Shown piece after piece: positions 7,745-14,895 of a DNA stretch of 64,000 nt. Within the stretch, counting starts at the first letter, position 1, and each line of letters begins with the position of its first letter. The stretch comes from Poseidonibacter parvus. GTDB lineage: Bacteria; Campylobacterota; Campylobacteria; Campylobacterales; Arcobacteraceae. The DNA is taken from the NCBI RefSeq assembly GCF_001956695.1, contig NZ_CP019070.1:2232001-2296000 (forward strand). The letters are read 5' to 3'. Under the pieces are notes generated by a model. It was not told the DNA's origin and did no database searches. It saw only the letters and a program-made list of their open reading frames with translations. The translations under genes were made by a program, and so were the position numbers.

Positions 7745-8842
7745 CTAATTGTATAATCCATTAACAAACTCTTTTCCACTATCTGGCATTAATTTTGCAT
7801 ATCTTAAAGTCATTTCAATTGTACGGTGATTCATTAATTTTTGTACAGTAAAAATAGGTGTTCCATTAATAGCTAGATGAGAAGCAAAAGTATGTCTTAA
7901 AGTATGAATAACTACTCTATTTTTTGCATCTTTACTATCTAATCCTTTATTAAAATTCTTATCAAGAATTATTTTTAATTTTCTTTGTATTGTTGTAGTT
8001 GGATATTTATTTTCTAAACCTCCAATTACATAATCATTAATCCCTAATCCTCTTATATGTTTTTTTAATAATTGTTTAAAATCATCACTTATAAAACCTC
8101 TGTAATTACTTTTGTTTTTAAAATCTTTTAAGACAACAGTATTATTCATAATATCAATATTCTTTTTTTGAATATTGAGTACAGTCTCTAATCTTCCACC
8201 AGTATTTAATGCTAAGTTAACAAATAAAGATAAAACTACATCATGATTTACTTCTTCTAGTAAAATTTGAATTTCATCAGTATTTAAAAACCTTTCTCTA
8301 TCATTATCCATATTTAGTTTTCTTAAACCAAAGCAAGGATTATTAAGAGTCATTTCTTTCTCTTTTATTGCATAGTTAATAATTGCATTTAATAAAATTA
8401 CAATTCCATTAACTGTATTATTTGCTTTACCTTCTTTAAGTATTTTATTTCTAAACTCAGTAATATCACTCTTCTTTAATAACTTAATATTTGTATTACC
8501 AAAAATAGGTTCTATATGAGTTGTATATTTAGATTTTTGTCTTTTGTTTTGAGTTACATCTAAATCTTTATCATTAAAATACAATTCAGATAAATAGTTA
8601 ATTGTGATTATTTGTTCTTTTTTGTGTTTTAAAGGTAGTTCTTCACCTAGACGAATTTTATTAATTAACTCATCTCTTTTTTGTTTACAAAATGGTTCAG
8701 TTATACCTTTTGATTTGTCACCAACTTTAATTCTAACAGATTTTCCGTATTCATTTTTATATCTAATGTAGTAAGAAATATCTTTATTTTTTTTATGATA
8801 TAATTGTATTCCATCATATCTTTTTGAGTTAATATATCCCAT
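7745..8842 (-). CDS. tyrosine-type site-specific integrase
   Basis: This 365-residue phage-type integrase has an N-terminal arm and SAM-like core-binding domain (about 60-165), then a catalytic domain. Visible catalytic residues are Arg in NTGGRLETVL, the HTLRHTFASHL box (His and Arg), the later His in LMNHRTIEMTLRY and the nucleophile Tyr in that same motif. It integrates or excises a genomic island by recombining att sites. The start at 8842 is ATG. No intact tRNA gene is seen beside it; a GC-rich patch with an att-like repeat lies at 8994-9029. Confidence 0.92.
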   Translation of the reverse strand: MGYINSKRYDGIQLYHKKNKDISYYIRYKNEYGKSVRIKVGDKSKGITEPFCKQKRDELINKIRLGEELPLKHKKEQIITINYLSELYFNDKDLDVTQNKRQKSKYTTHIEPIFGNTNIKLLKKSDITEFRNKILKEGKANNTVNGIVILLNAIINYAIKEKEMTLNNPCFGLRKLNMDNDRERFLNTDEIQILLEEVNHDVVLSLFVNLALNTGGRLETVLNIQKKNIDIMNNTVVLKDFKNKSNYRGFISDDFKQLLKKHIRGLGINDYVIGGLENKYPTTTIQRKLKIILDKNFNKGLDSKDAKNRVVIHTLRHTFASHLAINGTPIFTVQKLMNHRTIEMTLRYAKLMPDSGKEFVNGLYN

Positions 8843-9007
8843 ATAAATCCTTCATTTTTAGTCACCTATTAGACACCCTCTTTGGTAAAATAAGCTATTT
8901 TTTGATTTAATATGATAACATAGATTTTCACTGTAAGTACGTGTAGTAAGTCATTTGAGAGGTTTTGATGACATTTAAAGAAGTATGATAAAGACCCGGA
9001 TATGATC

Positions 9008-9029
9008 CCGGACATCCCAGTATATAATC
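9008..9029 (+). repeat. att-like direct repeat, copy 1
   Basis: CCGGACATCCCAGTATATAA and the two bases after it recur at 10275-10295 with one deletion and two substitutions. The pair brackets the winged-helix and nucleotidyltransferase genes. The local GC content stands out from the neighbourhood. It could be a remnant of an integrase attachment core. Confidence 0.4.
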
Positions 9030-9194
9030 CTTTCAAATCTAAAGTTTAATGTTACTTTCTATGTTACTTGATTTTAAAAAGTAACAGGAATTTAAATAAG
9101 GACTTAAAATTATGCCTAAAATACCAATGAAATGGTGGAGTGAGTATATTTTATCGTTGAAGAATTAATATCATATACTTGACTTTAATAAAAT

Positions 9195-9255
9195 TATGTT
9201 CTACAATAGAGTACAAATATATTCTATAGTAGAACATACGTTCTAAATAAGAGTA
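9195..9255. promoter_or_regulatory. inverted-repeat operator before the winged-helix gene
   Basis: TATGTTCTAC at 9195-9204 is matched perfectly by its reverse complement at 9229-9238, and the symmetry continues inward (AATAGA facing TCTAT). A third, degenerate half-site (GTTCTAAATAAGAGTA) starts at 9240. It lies 20-80 bases before the start at 9274, a natural position for autoregulation by that winged-helix protein. Confidence 0.55.
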
Positions 9256-9273
9256 TGTAATTAAGGAATATTT

Positions 9274-9630
9274 ATGTTAGAAGTATTATTTGGAAGTAAA
9301 AATGCAGAAAGAGTATTGCAATATCTTTTGTCAAAAGAATCAGGATATATTAGAGAGATTGCACAATTTTATGAAGTTAGTCCATCTGTTATAAAAAAGC
9401 AATTAGATAAATTTGAACTTGCAAATATTATTGTAGGTAAAAATTTAGCCAATATTAGAATGTATGAGTTAAATAAAAGATATGCCTTTTATGAAGAATT
9501 AGTTGCTCTATTAAAAAAAGCTCGTTCTACCTATTCAGATGAAGAAAGAATGAAACTTATTAGAAAAAAAAGAACAAGACCAAGAGCAAATAATAAACCT
9601 TTAATAATGAGAAATAAAAATGAAAAATAA
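9274..9630 (+). CDS. winged-helix regulator, antitoxin-like
   Basis: This 118-residue protein has an ArsR-like winged helix: a leucine-rich first helix (AERVLQYLLSKESGYIREIA), the recognition segment SPSVIKKQLDKFE (45-57) and a wing with the NIRMYELNKRY motif. The C-terminus is basic (KKRTRPR). It overlaps the following nucleotidyltransferase frame by 11 bases, as in transcriptional-regulator/nucleotidyltransferase pairs that act like toxin-antitoxin modules. It probably represses its own operon through the upstream inverted repeat. RBS AAGGAA precedes the ATG. Confidence 0.7.
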   Translation: MLEVLFGSKNAERVLQYLLSKESGYIREIAQFYEVSPSVIKKQLDKFELANIIVGKNLANIRMYELNKRYAFYEELVALLKKARSTYSDEERMKLIRKKRTRPRANNKPLIMRNKNEK

Positions 9631-10171
9631 TCCATTAGATACGTTATTAACTTTAGAAGAAACAGCATCTTATGTATATACTAAATTAAAAGATAAAAAT
9701 ATTGATGTTGTTTTATCGGGTGGTTCATGTATGGAAATATATACAAAATCTAACTTTTCATCTTTGGACATAGATTTTATTCCAAATCCATCTGTTACTT
9801 CAAAATAAATTGAAGAAACAATGCTTGAACTTGGATTTGAAAAGACTGAATCAAGGTATTATAAATATCATAATAATCCAAACTACATTGAGTTTCCAAC
9901 TGGTCCAGTTACACTAGGAAACGATTTAACAAAAGAATTTGCTCAATTAAAAACTCATGTTGGAACATTAACTCTACTTACTCCAACTGATTGTATAAAA
10001 GATAGATTATGTACATTAGTTTATCATGGTGGAGAAGAGTGTTTTAATCATGCAATTGCAGTAGCGCATTTAAATATTATAGATAAAGAAGATCTTTTTA
10101 ATTGGGCAAAAAATGAAGATGATGAATATTATCCAAAAATGGATTCATTTTTTAGAAAACATATAAAATAA
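9620..10171 (+). pseudogene. nucleotidyltransferase-fold protein (DUF6036-like) broken by a TAA
   Basis: One reading frame of 183 codons is interrupted by TAA at 9806-9808; the frame before and after is identical, so this is a nonsense change (likely from AAA), not a frameshift. The N-terminal part has the nucleotidyltransferase signature GGSCMEIYTKSNFSSLDIDF with its DxD pair. The C-terminal part has TLLTPTDCIKDRLCTLVYHGG, typical of such toxins. With the upstream winged-helix gene it looks like a toxin-antitoxin-type pair whose toxin half has been inactivated. Translation could restart at ATG 9821, but that piece lacks the active site. Confidence 0.7.
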
Positions 10172-10274
10172 GATATCAATATATTTTATACTCAATTAAA
10201 AGTTTAGGGAACTTTTTAAGGGTCTTTTTATAAATAGTAATCTCAAAAGCCTTTATATTAACAAACTTAAATCT

Positions 10275-10295
10275 CCGGACACCCAATATACAATC
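10275..10295 (+). repeat. att-like direct repeat, copy 2
   Basis: CCGGACACCCAATATACAATC is the partner of the 9008-9029 repeat, in the same orientation, about 1.27 kb away. It lies in the 10172-10294 gap, which otherwise shows only A/T-rich sequence. Confidence 0.4.
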
Positions 10296-10573
10296 TAATC
10301 TTTTAATTTCAACCTCAAATAAACTTTATACTTTAATTTATCTAATTTAATAGACAATTCTTCAATATCATTGGCTTCTAATATTTCTTGCATTTTCTTA
10401 TAATTTCTTATTTTTTCATCAGTAATATCAACTATTAATAAATCTTTACTTGTAAAAGATTTACTATTAACAGTATCAATCATTTCTTGTATACTTTCTT
10501 TATTAACTTTTTTATATAACTTCCCATTTCTATGGTAAACTTTATCAAAATATCCTTGTTCTTCAAAGCTCAT
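10295..10573 (-). CDS. hypothetical protein, 92 residues
   Basis: No family is recognised. The start is placed at ATG 10573, because GAGGAT lies a good distance before it; a TTG five codons earlier is less likely. The product is charged and mixed helix/strand, with an N-terminal YFDKVYHRNGKLYKKVNK hairpin and a helical C-terminus. Its final codons overlap the second att-like repeat. The gene stands alone on its strand between the broken toxin pair and a small membrane protein. Confidence 0.55.
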   Translation of the reverse strand: MSFEEQGYFDKVYHRNGKLYKKVNKESIQEMIDTVNSKSFTSKDLLIVDITDEKIRNYKKMQEILEANDIEELSIKLDKLKYKVYLRLKLKD

Positions 10574-10683
10574 AATATTTATCCTCAAATTTAAACTATT
10601 AATATATTATCTAAAAATTTCTCATATTATAATCAAATCAATTTACAAATTATGATAAAATACAAAATAATTTAGGAGTAATA

Positions 10684-11031
10684 ATGATAAATAAAACTAA
10701 AAAAGAGATATATGATTTTAGCTCAAATATTAAAACTAGTAAAAACAGTGATGAACTTTTAAACTATATCAATTATAGCTTTTATTCAAGTATCAAATTG
10801 CTAATAAGTATTTCAAAGGTATTTTCTATTTATTGGAAAGTAGTTTTACCTATAATTATCACAATTTCTATATTAACTCTATTGTCACTTGTTGAAAAGT
10901 TTCCTTCTATTTTAAGCACTGAAGTTTCTTTTGCTATTTTAGCTTTTTTAATAGCTTTTAAATTTTATTATATTTCTAGTTCAAAAAAATATTTTATTCA
11001 TTGTATTGAAGAGATTAAAAAAACTTTCTAG
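10684..11031 (+). CDS. small membrane protein of unknown function
   Basis: This 115-residue protein has two hydrophobic segments (about 54-72 and 82-98) joined by a short polar loop, after a hydrophilic N-terminal third. RBS TAGGAG precedes the ATG. It converges with the CPXCG gene, separated by a single base. No family is recognised, and nothing in the context indicates a role. Confidence 0.6.
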   Translation: MINKTKKEIYDFSSNIKTSKNSDELLNYINYSFYSSIKLLISISKVFSIYWKVVLPIIITISILTLLSLVEKFPSILSTEVSFAILAFLIAFKFYYISSSKKYFIHCIEEIKKTF

Positions 11032-11032
11032 A

Positions 11033-11227
11033 CTAGTTTTCATTTCCTTCGATAATATTATAAGATAAGCTCGAAACTACACCGTCTTCGACGATATAAG
11101 ATATTTCAATTGGTCTGCAACAAACCTCACAATCATCAATTAATGTTGTGTATTCATAAACACCAGTATCAACCAAAACTGTAACAGCTTGTAAGCAATA
11201 AGGGCATTGTATATTCATTTCTTCCAT
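11033..11227 (-). CDS. CPXCG-motif cysteine-rich small protein
   Basis: This 64-residue protein has a CPYC pair near the N-terminus (residues 8-11) and a CEVCCRPIEI second knuckle (about 34-43), the layout of the CPXCG zinc-ribbon-like family. The rest is a beta-rich, acidic segment. The function of the family is unknown. It lies downstream of the ParA and RHH-like genes on the same strand, 11 bases after the latter, so the three may form one transcript. Confidence 0.75.
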   Translation of the reverse strand: MEEMNIQCPYCLQAVTVLVDTGVYEYTTLIDDCEVCCRPIEISYIVEDGVVSSLSYNIIEGNEN

Positions 11228-11238
11228 GATTATTCCTT

Positions 11239-11499
11239 TTATTCGTTTATTTTTATAATATCATTTTTAATTAAAAGCATTTTTATAACACTTCCAACTG
11301 AACGATATTCTAAATTTGCATACTCTTCAAGCTGCTTTTTTTGACTTGGAGTTAGGGCTATTGTTAAAGATGCATTCGATTGTTCTTTTTTAACTTTACT
11401 TCCAAGAGGACGTCCTGCTTTTTGTTTTTGTAAATCTTTATGTGTAAAATTCTCTTTACTTTGTGTATTTTTTAAATTATCAAACTTTGCTCTTGCCAT
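11239..11499 (-). CDS. small DNA-binding partner of ParA (RHH-like)
   Basis: This 86-residue basic protein has an AT-hook-like KAGRPLGSK (about 28-36) and a C-terminal ribbon-helix-helix-like segment (NASLTIALTPSQKKQLEEYA, then RSVGSVIKMLL). It follows the ParA gene with a 21-base gap on the same strand. By analogy with ParA/small-ParB pairs it may be the centromere-binding or repressor partner. No exact family can be named. Confidence 0.55.
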   Translation of the reverse strand: MARAKFDNLKNTQSKENFTHKDLQKQKAGRPLGSKVKKEQSNASLTIALTPSQKKQLEEYANLEYRSVGSVIKMLLIKNDIIKINE

Positions 11500-11520
11500 A
11501 ATAACTCCTAATAAATTCTA

Positions 11521-12111
11521 TTATTCTAAATACTCTTCTATTTTCTTTACAAAATCTTTCATAATTCCGCTTATTTTCCTGTATGTGTGTTTTCTTAAGC
11601 CTGAACTATTTGCAAATTCGATTATACTAACACCTTCATTTTCAACTGTTTGTAAAGCTCTTGTATGTGGTATTACGAAAAAATCAATCTCATCTTGTGT
11701 ATTTTCTTTTATGAAACTTATTGATTCTTCAACATCTTTATCATTTAAAACTGCATTCACTACAAATAACACAGGTACATTTTGAGTTTTTACTCTGTTA
11801 TAACTTTTTAGTGTAGTTCCAAGAGAATTAATAGTTGGGTTAAAGGGAATGATAATCAAATCAGCACTTTTAGATATCTCATCTAATCTTAAATCATCAA
11901 AACCACCAAAATCATAAATAACATCACCCTCTTTTATTTCAGGTACTTTTTCATTTAGTTCAACTTTATAAACAATATCATCACCTAATGTATCATTTAA
12001 CATTCCATATGGATCTAATTCGATTATAGTTGTATCAAAATAAAGTGCTAATTGAGTTGCAAGCATTGACTTTCCAACTCCACCTTTTTGATTATATATA
12101 ATTATTTGCAT
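11521..12111 (-). CDS. ParA-family partition ATPase
   Basis: This 196-residue P-loop ATPase starts with a deviant Walker A, YNQKGGVGKSMLATQLA (7-23). The KGGVGKS with a signature Lys is typical of ParA/MinD. It has a DPYG switch and DFGGFDD (Walker B region near 70). It would segregate a plasmid, island or chromosomal locus together with a DNA-binding partner, probably the next gene. It is shorter than chromosomal ParA/Soj. An inverted-repeat operator lies directly before the start. No replication initiator is present in the window, so its cargo is unknown. Confidence 0.85.
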   Translation of the reverse strand: MQIIIYNQKGGVGKSMLATQLALYFDTTIIELDPYGMLNDTLGDDIVYKVELNEKVPEIKEGDVIYDFGGFDDLRLDEISKSADLIIIPFNPTINSLGTTLKSYNRVKTQNVPVLFVVNAVLNDKDVEESISFIKENTQDEIDFFVIPHTRALQTVENEGVSIIEFANSSGLRKHTYRKISGIMKDFVKKIEEYLE

Positions 12112-12118
12112 TTATATA

Positions 12119-12212
12119 CCTTGTAATATAATATTTTATAGTATATTACAATTATTTCTCTTGTTTTTAATTTAAATAAAATTAATATATTTAGATATAA
12201 TTTATTACAAGG
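12119..12212. promoter_or_regulatory. TTGTAATATA inverted repeats before parA-like gene
   Basis: TTGTAATATA (12121-12130) and TATATTACAA (12142-12151) form a perfect 10-bp inverted repeat with an 11-base spacer, 10 bases before the ParA-like start. A further TATTACAAGG at 12203-12212 mirrors CCTTGTAATA at 12119-12128. Three half-sites in a divergent promoter suggest an autoregulatory or partition-complex binding site. Confidence 0.5.
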
Positions 12213-12273
12213 TAATTAAATATATTAAATTATAAAATTGATATAATAATAAATATTTAAAAAAGGATATAAA

Positions 12274-12708
12274 ATCGCAAATTTTGAATTAAAAACACCC
12301 TATTTAGCAGCAGATGGAATAATTAAGCTCTATAATACTAAAGAAGAATTTCAAGGAATAGTTTTAATACAAAGATTAAATGAACCAAAAGGAATAGCAA
12401 TTCCTGGTGGCTTTGTAGATGTAGGTGAAAGTGTAGAAGATGCAGCAATACGAGAAATGAAAGAAGAAGTAACTTTAGATGTGAGTATTGAAAAACTTCA
12501 AGGTGTTTATTCAAACCCAAAAAGAGATAAAAGATTTCATTGCGCATCATGCGTTTTTGTATGTAAAGCTTATGGAACACCAAAAGCAGCTGATGATGCA
12601 AAAGAAGTTTATATCTATCCTATAAAAGATATTCCTTATGAAAAACTAGTTTTTGATCATGCAGAAATTTTAAGAGATTTTGTTAAGAACTTTAATACAA
12701 AAAAATAA
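12274..12708 (+). CDS. NUDIX hydrolase, no standard start codon
   Basis: The frame encodes a NUDIX fold with the box GGFVDVGESVEDAAIREMKEEV (about residues 46-67); the usual Gly near the box end is Thr. It hydrolyses a nucleoside-diphosphate-linked substrate, unspecified. The conserved N-terminus (ELKTPYLAADGIIKLY) begins at about 12286. No ATG, GTG or TTG lies at the expected start; AAAGGA at 12262-12267 is well spaced for ATC at 12274. Either a rare ATC start is used or the ATG was lost by mutation. The first in-frame ATG (12457) would remove the NUDIX box. Confidence 0.8.
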   Translation: MANFELKTPYLAADGIIKLYNTKEEFQGIVLIQRLNEPKGIAIPGGFVDVGESVEDAAIREMKEEVTLDVSIEKLQGVYSNPKRDKRFHCASCVFVCKAYGTPKAADDAKEVYIYPIKDIPYEKLVFDHAEILRDFVKNFNTKK

Positions 12709-12736
12709 GTGCTTTTTAAGCACATTATAATAAAAT

Positions 12737-13069
12737 ATGAAACTTTTAAAAAAGGATACAATATTGGAACCACAATATGAAAAAATCATAGTATTAGTTA
12801 TAGTACTTTTAGCAGGTTTTGTAACTTGGAAAATGGTAAAAGATTTTTATATTACAAAAATGCATAAAGTAATTGCACACTTAATAGCAGTTGCAACTTC
12901 ATCGTTTATGTTATTATCAACGATGTTTTTATTTATGCCAAAGAACTATCAAAGAGGAACAGGTCCAGAAGTAGAACTAAGCTTCATGTCTGTTATTACT
13001 GTATTCGTGATGGTTGCAGTACTTTATGTATTTTTCAAATACGCACCTCAAAGCACAAAAAAGAAATAG
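12737..13069 (+). CDS. small membrane protein of unknown function
   Basis: This 110-residue protein has three hydrophobic segments (about 17-34, 46-67 and 82-100) and a lysine-rich cytosolic tail. It starts at ATG 12737, 28 bases after the NUDIX stop, with a small GTGCTT/AAGCAC hairpin between. It may be co-transcribed with the NUDIX gene. No family is recognised. Confidence 0.6.
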   Translation: MKLLKKDTILEPQYEKIIVLVIVLLAGFVTWKMVKDFYITKMHKVIAHLIAVATSSFMLLSTMFLFMPKNYQRGTGPEVELSFMSVITVFVMVAVLYVFFKYAPQSTKKK

Positions 13070-13092
13070 ACTTTAAGTCTTTTCTTTTTTTA
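13056..13092 (+). terminator. rho-independent terminator
   Basis: AGACTT-TA-AGTCT, flanked by complementary AAAAGAAAT and TTTTCTTTTTT, forms a hairpin at the end of the small membrane protein gene, followed by a T-run. Confidence 0.6.
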
Positions 13093-13102
13093 AATCACTA
13101 AA

Positions 13103-13168
13103 TGATATCAATTATTATTAACTTTATTATTAATACTTGCAGATAAAATATAATGATAACTACAATCA
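13103..13168 (+). promoter_or_regulatory. imperfect Fur-box-like sites before the porin
   Basis: TGATATCAATTATTA (13103-13117) and TGATAACTACAATCA (13154-13168) resemble the 7-1-7 Fur palindrome (TGATAAT-x-ATTATCA) with several mismatches. They lie 90-155 bases before the porin start, within a 188-base promoter region. The matches are weaker than those before the feo and flavodoxin operons. Confidence 0.35.
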
Positions 13169-13257
13169 ATATAAGCTAACTTTTAACTTTCTTTCATTAT
13201 TATTCCACACAAATAAATGACTTCTCCTAAGAATTCAAATATAAAAAGGAAAAATAA

Positions 13258-14331
13258 ATGAAAAAACAATTAAGTATTATTACAAGCGCGGTAATTTTAT
13301 CAACTAGTTTTGCATATGCAGAATCTGAAAATGTAAATGAAGCTTTCAAAAATGGAAGTGTATCAGGTGATTTATCAGCGTACACTCAACAAGTTGATGA
13401 TGGAACATCTAAATCAGGATTTTCATCTGCAACATTTGGTTTAAATTATGAAACAGGTAGTGTAAATGGATTTTCTGCACAAGCTGGATTTAGAGCAAAT
13501 CATGAATTATCAAGTAAAAATGATGGTGACTATAATGGTGAGTTTGCAAATAATGCATTAATGACATTAGCTAATATTAAATACTCAAATAATATTGCAA
13601 CTATAATTGCAGGTAGACAAGAGATAGATTTAGAATGGATTGGTGATTACAATGATGCACTTTTAGCAAAACTAACACCAATGGATAACCTTGAAATAAC
13701 AGCAGCTTTTGCAAGAAGACAAGCAGCGGCTGGTGTTGATGAAAGTACAGATTTTGAAAAAATCGGAGAAGATGGTGTATATTTAATTGATGCGAAATTT
13801 GAAGCATTAAAAGGTTTAGTACTAAACCCTTACTTTTATGAAGCAAAAGATGTAGCTTCTTACTATGGTTTAAAAGCTACTTTTGATAATGATATGTTTG
13901 GACTTACAGGACATTATGCACAGAGTAATGAAGACGATAATTCAATAAAAGATGCTTCTATTTATAATCTAGAAGCTAGAACATCAGTAGCAAATCTTGA
14001 CTTAGCTCTTGGATATATTAAAACAGATGAAGATATTTCTTCAATTGCAACAGCTGGAGATAATATTGACCCTACGGAAGAAATTGGTGACTCTGTATAT
14101 GCAACAGATTCAAAAACTATATATGCAAGTGCAGGATATACAATTGCAGATATTGAATTATCAGCAGGATATGCTCAAGCTAAATATTCAAATAATAAAG
14201 ATAAAGAGTTTGTTGTTGGTGCAGGGTATAGTTTTGTAGAAAATTTATCTGCTGAAGTTTTATATGTTGATTATGAAATTGCAGATGTTGATCAATCAAA
14301 GGTTGCTGCAACACTTACATACGAATTTTAA
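13258..14331 (+). CDS. outer-membrane porin
   Basis: This 357-residue protein has a Sec signal peptide ending in AYA (about residue 20) and then alternating beta-strand sequence rich in Gly, Asn, Asp and Tyr. It ends with the aromatic C-terminal residue expected of barrel proteins (LTYEF). It is probably a diffusion porin of the Campylobacterota type; substrate preference cannot be read. RBS AAAGGAAAA precedes the ATG. Weak Fur-like palindromes upstream hint at iron control, and a strong terminator follows, so it is a single-gene unit. Confidence 0.85.
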   Translation: MKKQLSIITSAVILSTSFAYAESENVNEAFKNGSVSGDLSAYTQQVDDGTSKSGFSSATFGLNYETGSVNGFSAQAGFRANHELSSKNDGDYNGEFANNALMTLANIKYSNNIATIIAGRQEIDLEWIGDYNDALLAKLTPMDNLEITAAFARRQAAAGVDESTDFEKIGEDGVYLIDAKFEALKGLVLNPYFYEAKDVASYYGLKATFDNDMFGLTGHYAQSNEDDNSIKDASIYNLEARTSVANLDLALGYIKTDEDISSIATAGDNIDPTEEIGDSVYATDSKTIYASAGYTIADIELSAGYAQAKYSNNKDKEFVVGAGYSFVENLSAEVLYVDYEIADVDQSKVAATLTYEF

Positions 14332-14354
14332 TAAATACTAATTAATTACATTCT

Positions 14355-14389
14355 AAAAGGGAAAAGGCTTTTGTCTTTTCCCTTTTTTT
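14355..14389 (+). terminator. rho-independent terminator of the porin
   Basis: AAAAGGGAAAAG (14355-14366) pairs perfectly with CTTTTCCCTTTT (14375-14386) across an 8-base loop, followed by a T-run. Confidence 0.9.
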
Positions 14390-14406
14390 ATATCTTTTTA
14401 TTTAAA

Positions 14407-14473
14407 TGATAATTACTATCAGTATTAATAAAAGATTAAGCTTTATTATATATAATACTAATAACAATTATCA
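14407..14473 (+). promoter_or_regulatory. promoter with two Fur-box-like palindromes
   Basis: TGATAATTACTATCA (14407-14421) is a 7-1-7 palindrome with one mismatched pair. TAATAACAATTATCA (14459-14473) is a second, slightly weaker match. A TATAAT box lies at 14451-14456 between them. Position and quality suggest iron-dependent repression of the downstream peptide/DUF2325/flavodoxin operon by the Fur encoded nearby. Confidence 0.65.
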
Positions 14474-14489
14474 ATATAAGGATTGAATT

Positions 14490-14564
14490 ATGAATGAATT
14501 AGTAATCAAAAATAAAAAAGACCTAGTGAAACCTACAGGTTGTACTTGTATGTGGGGAAAATAA
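14490..14564 (+). CDS. 24-residue Cys-containing peptide, iron-regulated leader gene
   Basis: ATG at 14490 follows a good Shine-Dalgarno (AAGG) and opens 24 codons ending in TAA at 14562-14564. The N-terminal half is lysine-rich and the C-terminus is TGCTCMWGK, with a CxC pair and a Trp. It is first in the putative Fur-controlled operon, and the DUF2325 start follows after one base, so coupling is likely. The GGGGA of its Trp-Gly codons also serves as the ribosome site of the next gene. The length is below what gene finders report. It could be a metal-binding peptide, a modified-peptide precursor or a translational leader; none can be shown. Confidence 0.6.
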   Translation: MNELVIKNKKDLVKPTGCTCMWGK

Positions 14565-14565
14565 A

Positions 14566-14895
14566 ATGAGTGTATTAATTATAGGAGGAGATCAAATCTC
14601 TTCAATTTCAACAATGCTTAAAGGTCTTGGTGCCCAAACAATCAATCATTGGGATGCAAGAAAAAAGTCTTCAGCTCCAAAAAAGAAAGTACCACAAGAT
14701 ACTGACTGTATTTTAATGCTTACATCATTTTTAAATCATAATACAATGCTTAAATATAAAAATGAAGCTAAAAAGAAAAATATTCCTTTTATCTGTGCAA
14801 AAAGATCAGTTTCATGTGTATATGAAGAGTATGTAAAAATCATGGGAATTGAAAATTGTGATCAATGTTATGCCAATTGTAAAGGAAAAAAATAA
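14566..14895 (+). CDS. DUF2325 protein
   Basis: This 109-residue protein starts with the Rossmann-like MSVLIIGGDQISSI strand-loop-helix typical of DUF2325. It has a conserved TSFLNHNTMLKYKNEAKK middle and a cysteine-bearing C-terminus (CDQCYANC) that could bind metal. Family function is not established. It shares its stop with the next start (last base 14895), within the putative Fur-regulated operon. This suggests a role in the response to low iron or in redox metal handling, by context only. Confidence 0.8.
   Translation: MSVLIIGGDQISSISTMLKGLGAQTINHWDARKKSSAPKKKVPQDTDCILMLTSFLNHNTMLKYKNEAKKKNIPFICAKRSVSCVYEEYVKIMGIENCDQCYANCKGKK

Larger units (their letters stand above)
8843..9273. other. 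intergenic region upstream of the integrase
   Basis: This 431-base gap holds no gene I can support. Its left part carries a GC-rich island (8994-9020) that contains one copy of an att-like repeat. Its right end carries the operator-like inverted repeat before the winged-helix gene. An 18-codon ATG frame at about 9112 has no supporting features. Confidence 0.5.

Noticed and set aside
8994-9029. GC-rich patch as a tRNA gene beside the integrase
   Set aside because: No acceptor stem, anticodon arm or T-loop arrangement could be fitted.
9806-9808. In-frame TAA in the nucleotidyltransferase as a recoding event
   Set aside because: A single TAA with no supporting context is better explained as a nonsense mutation.
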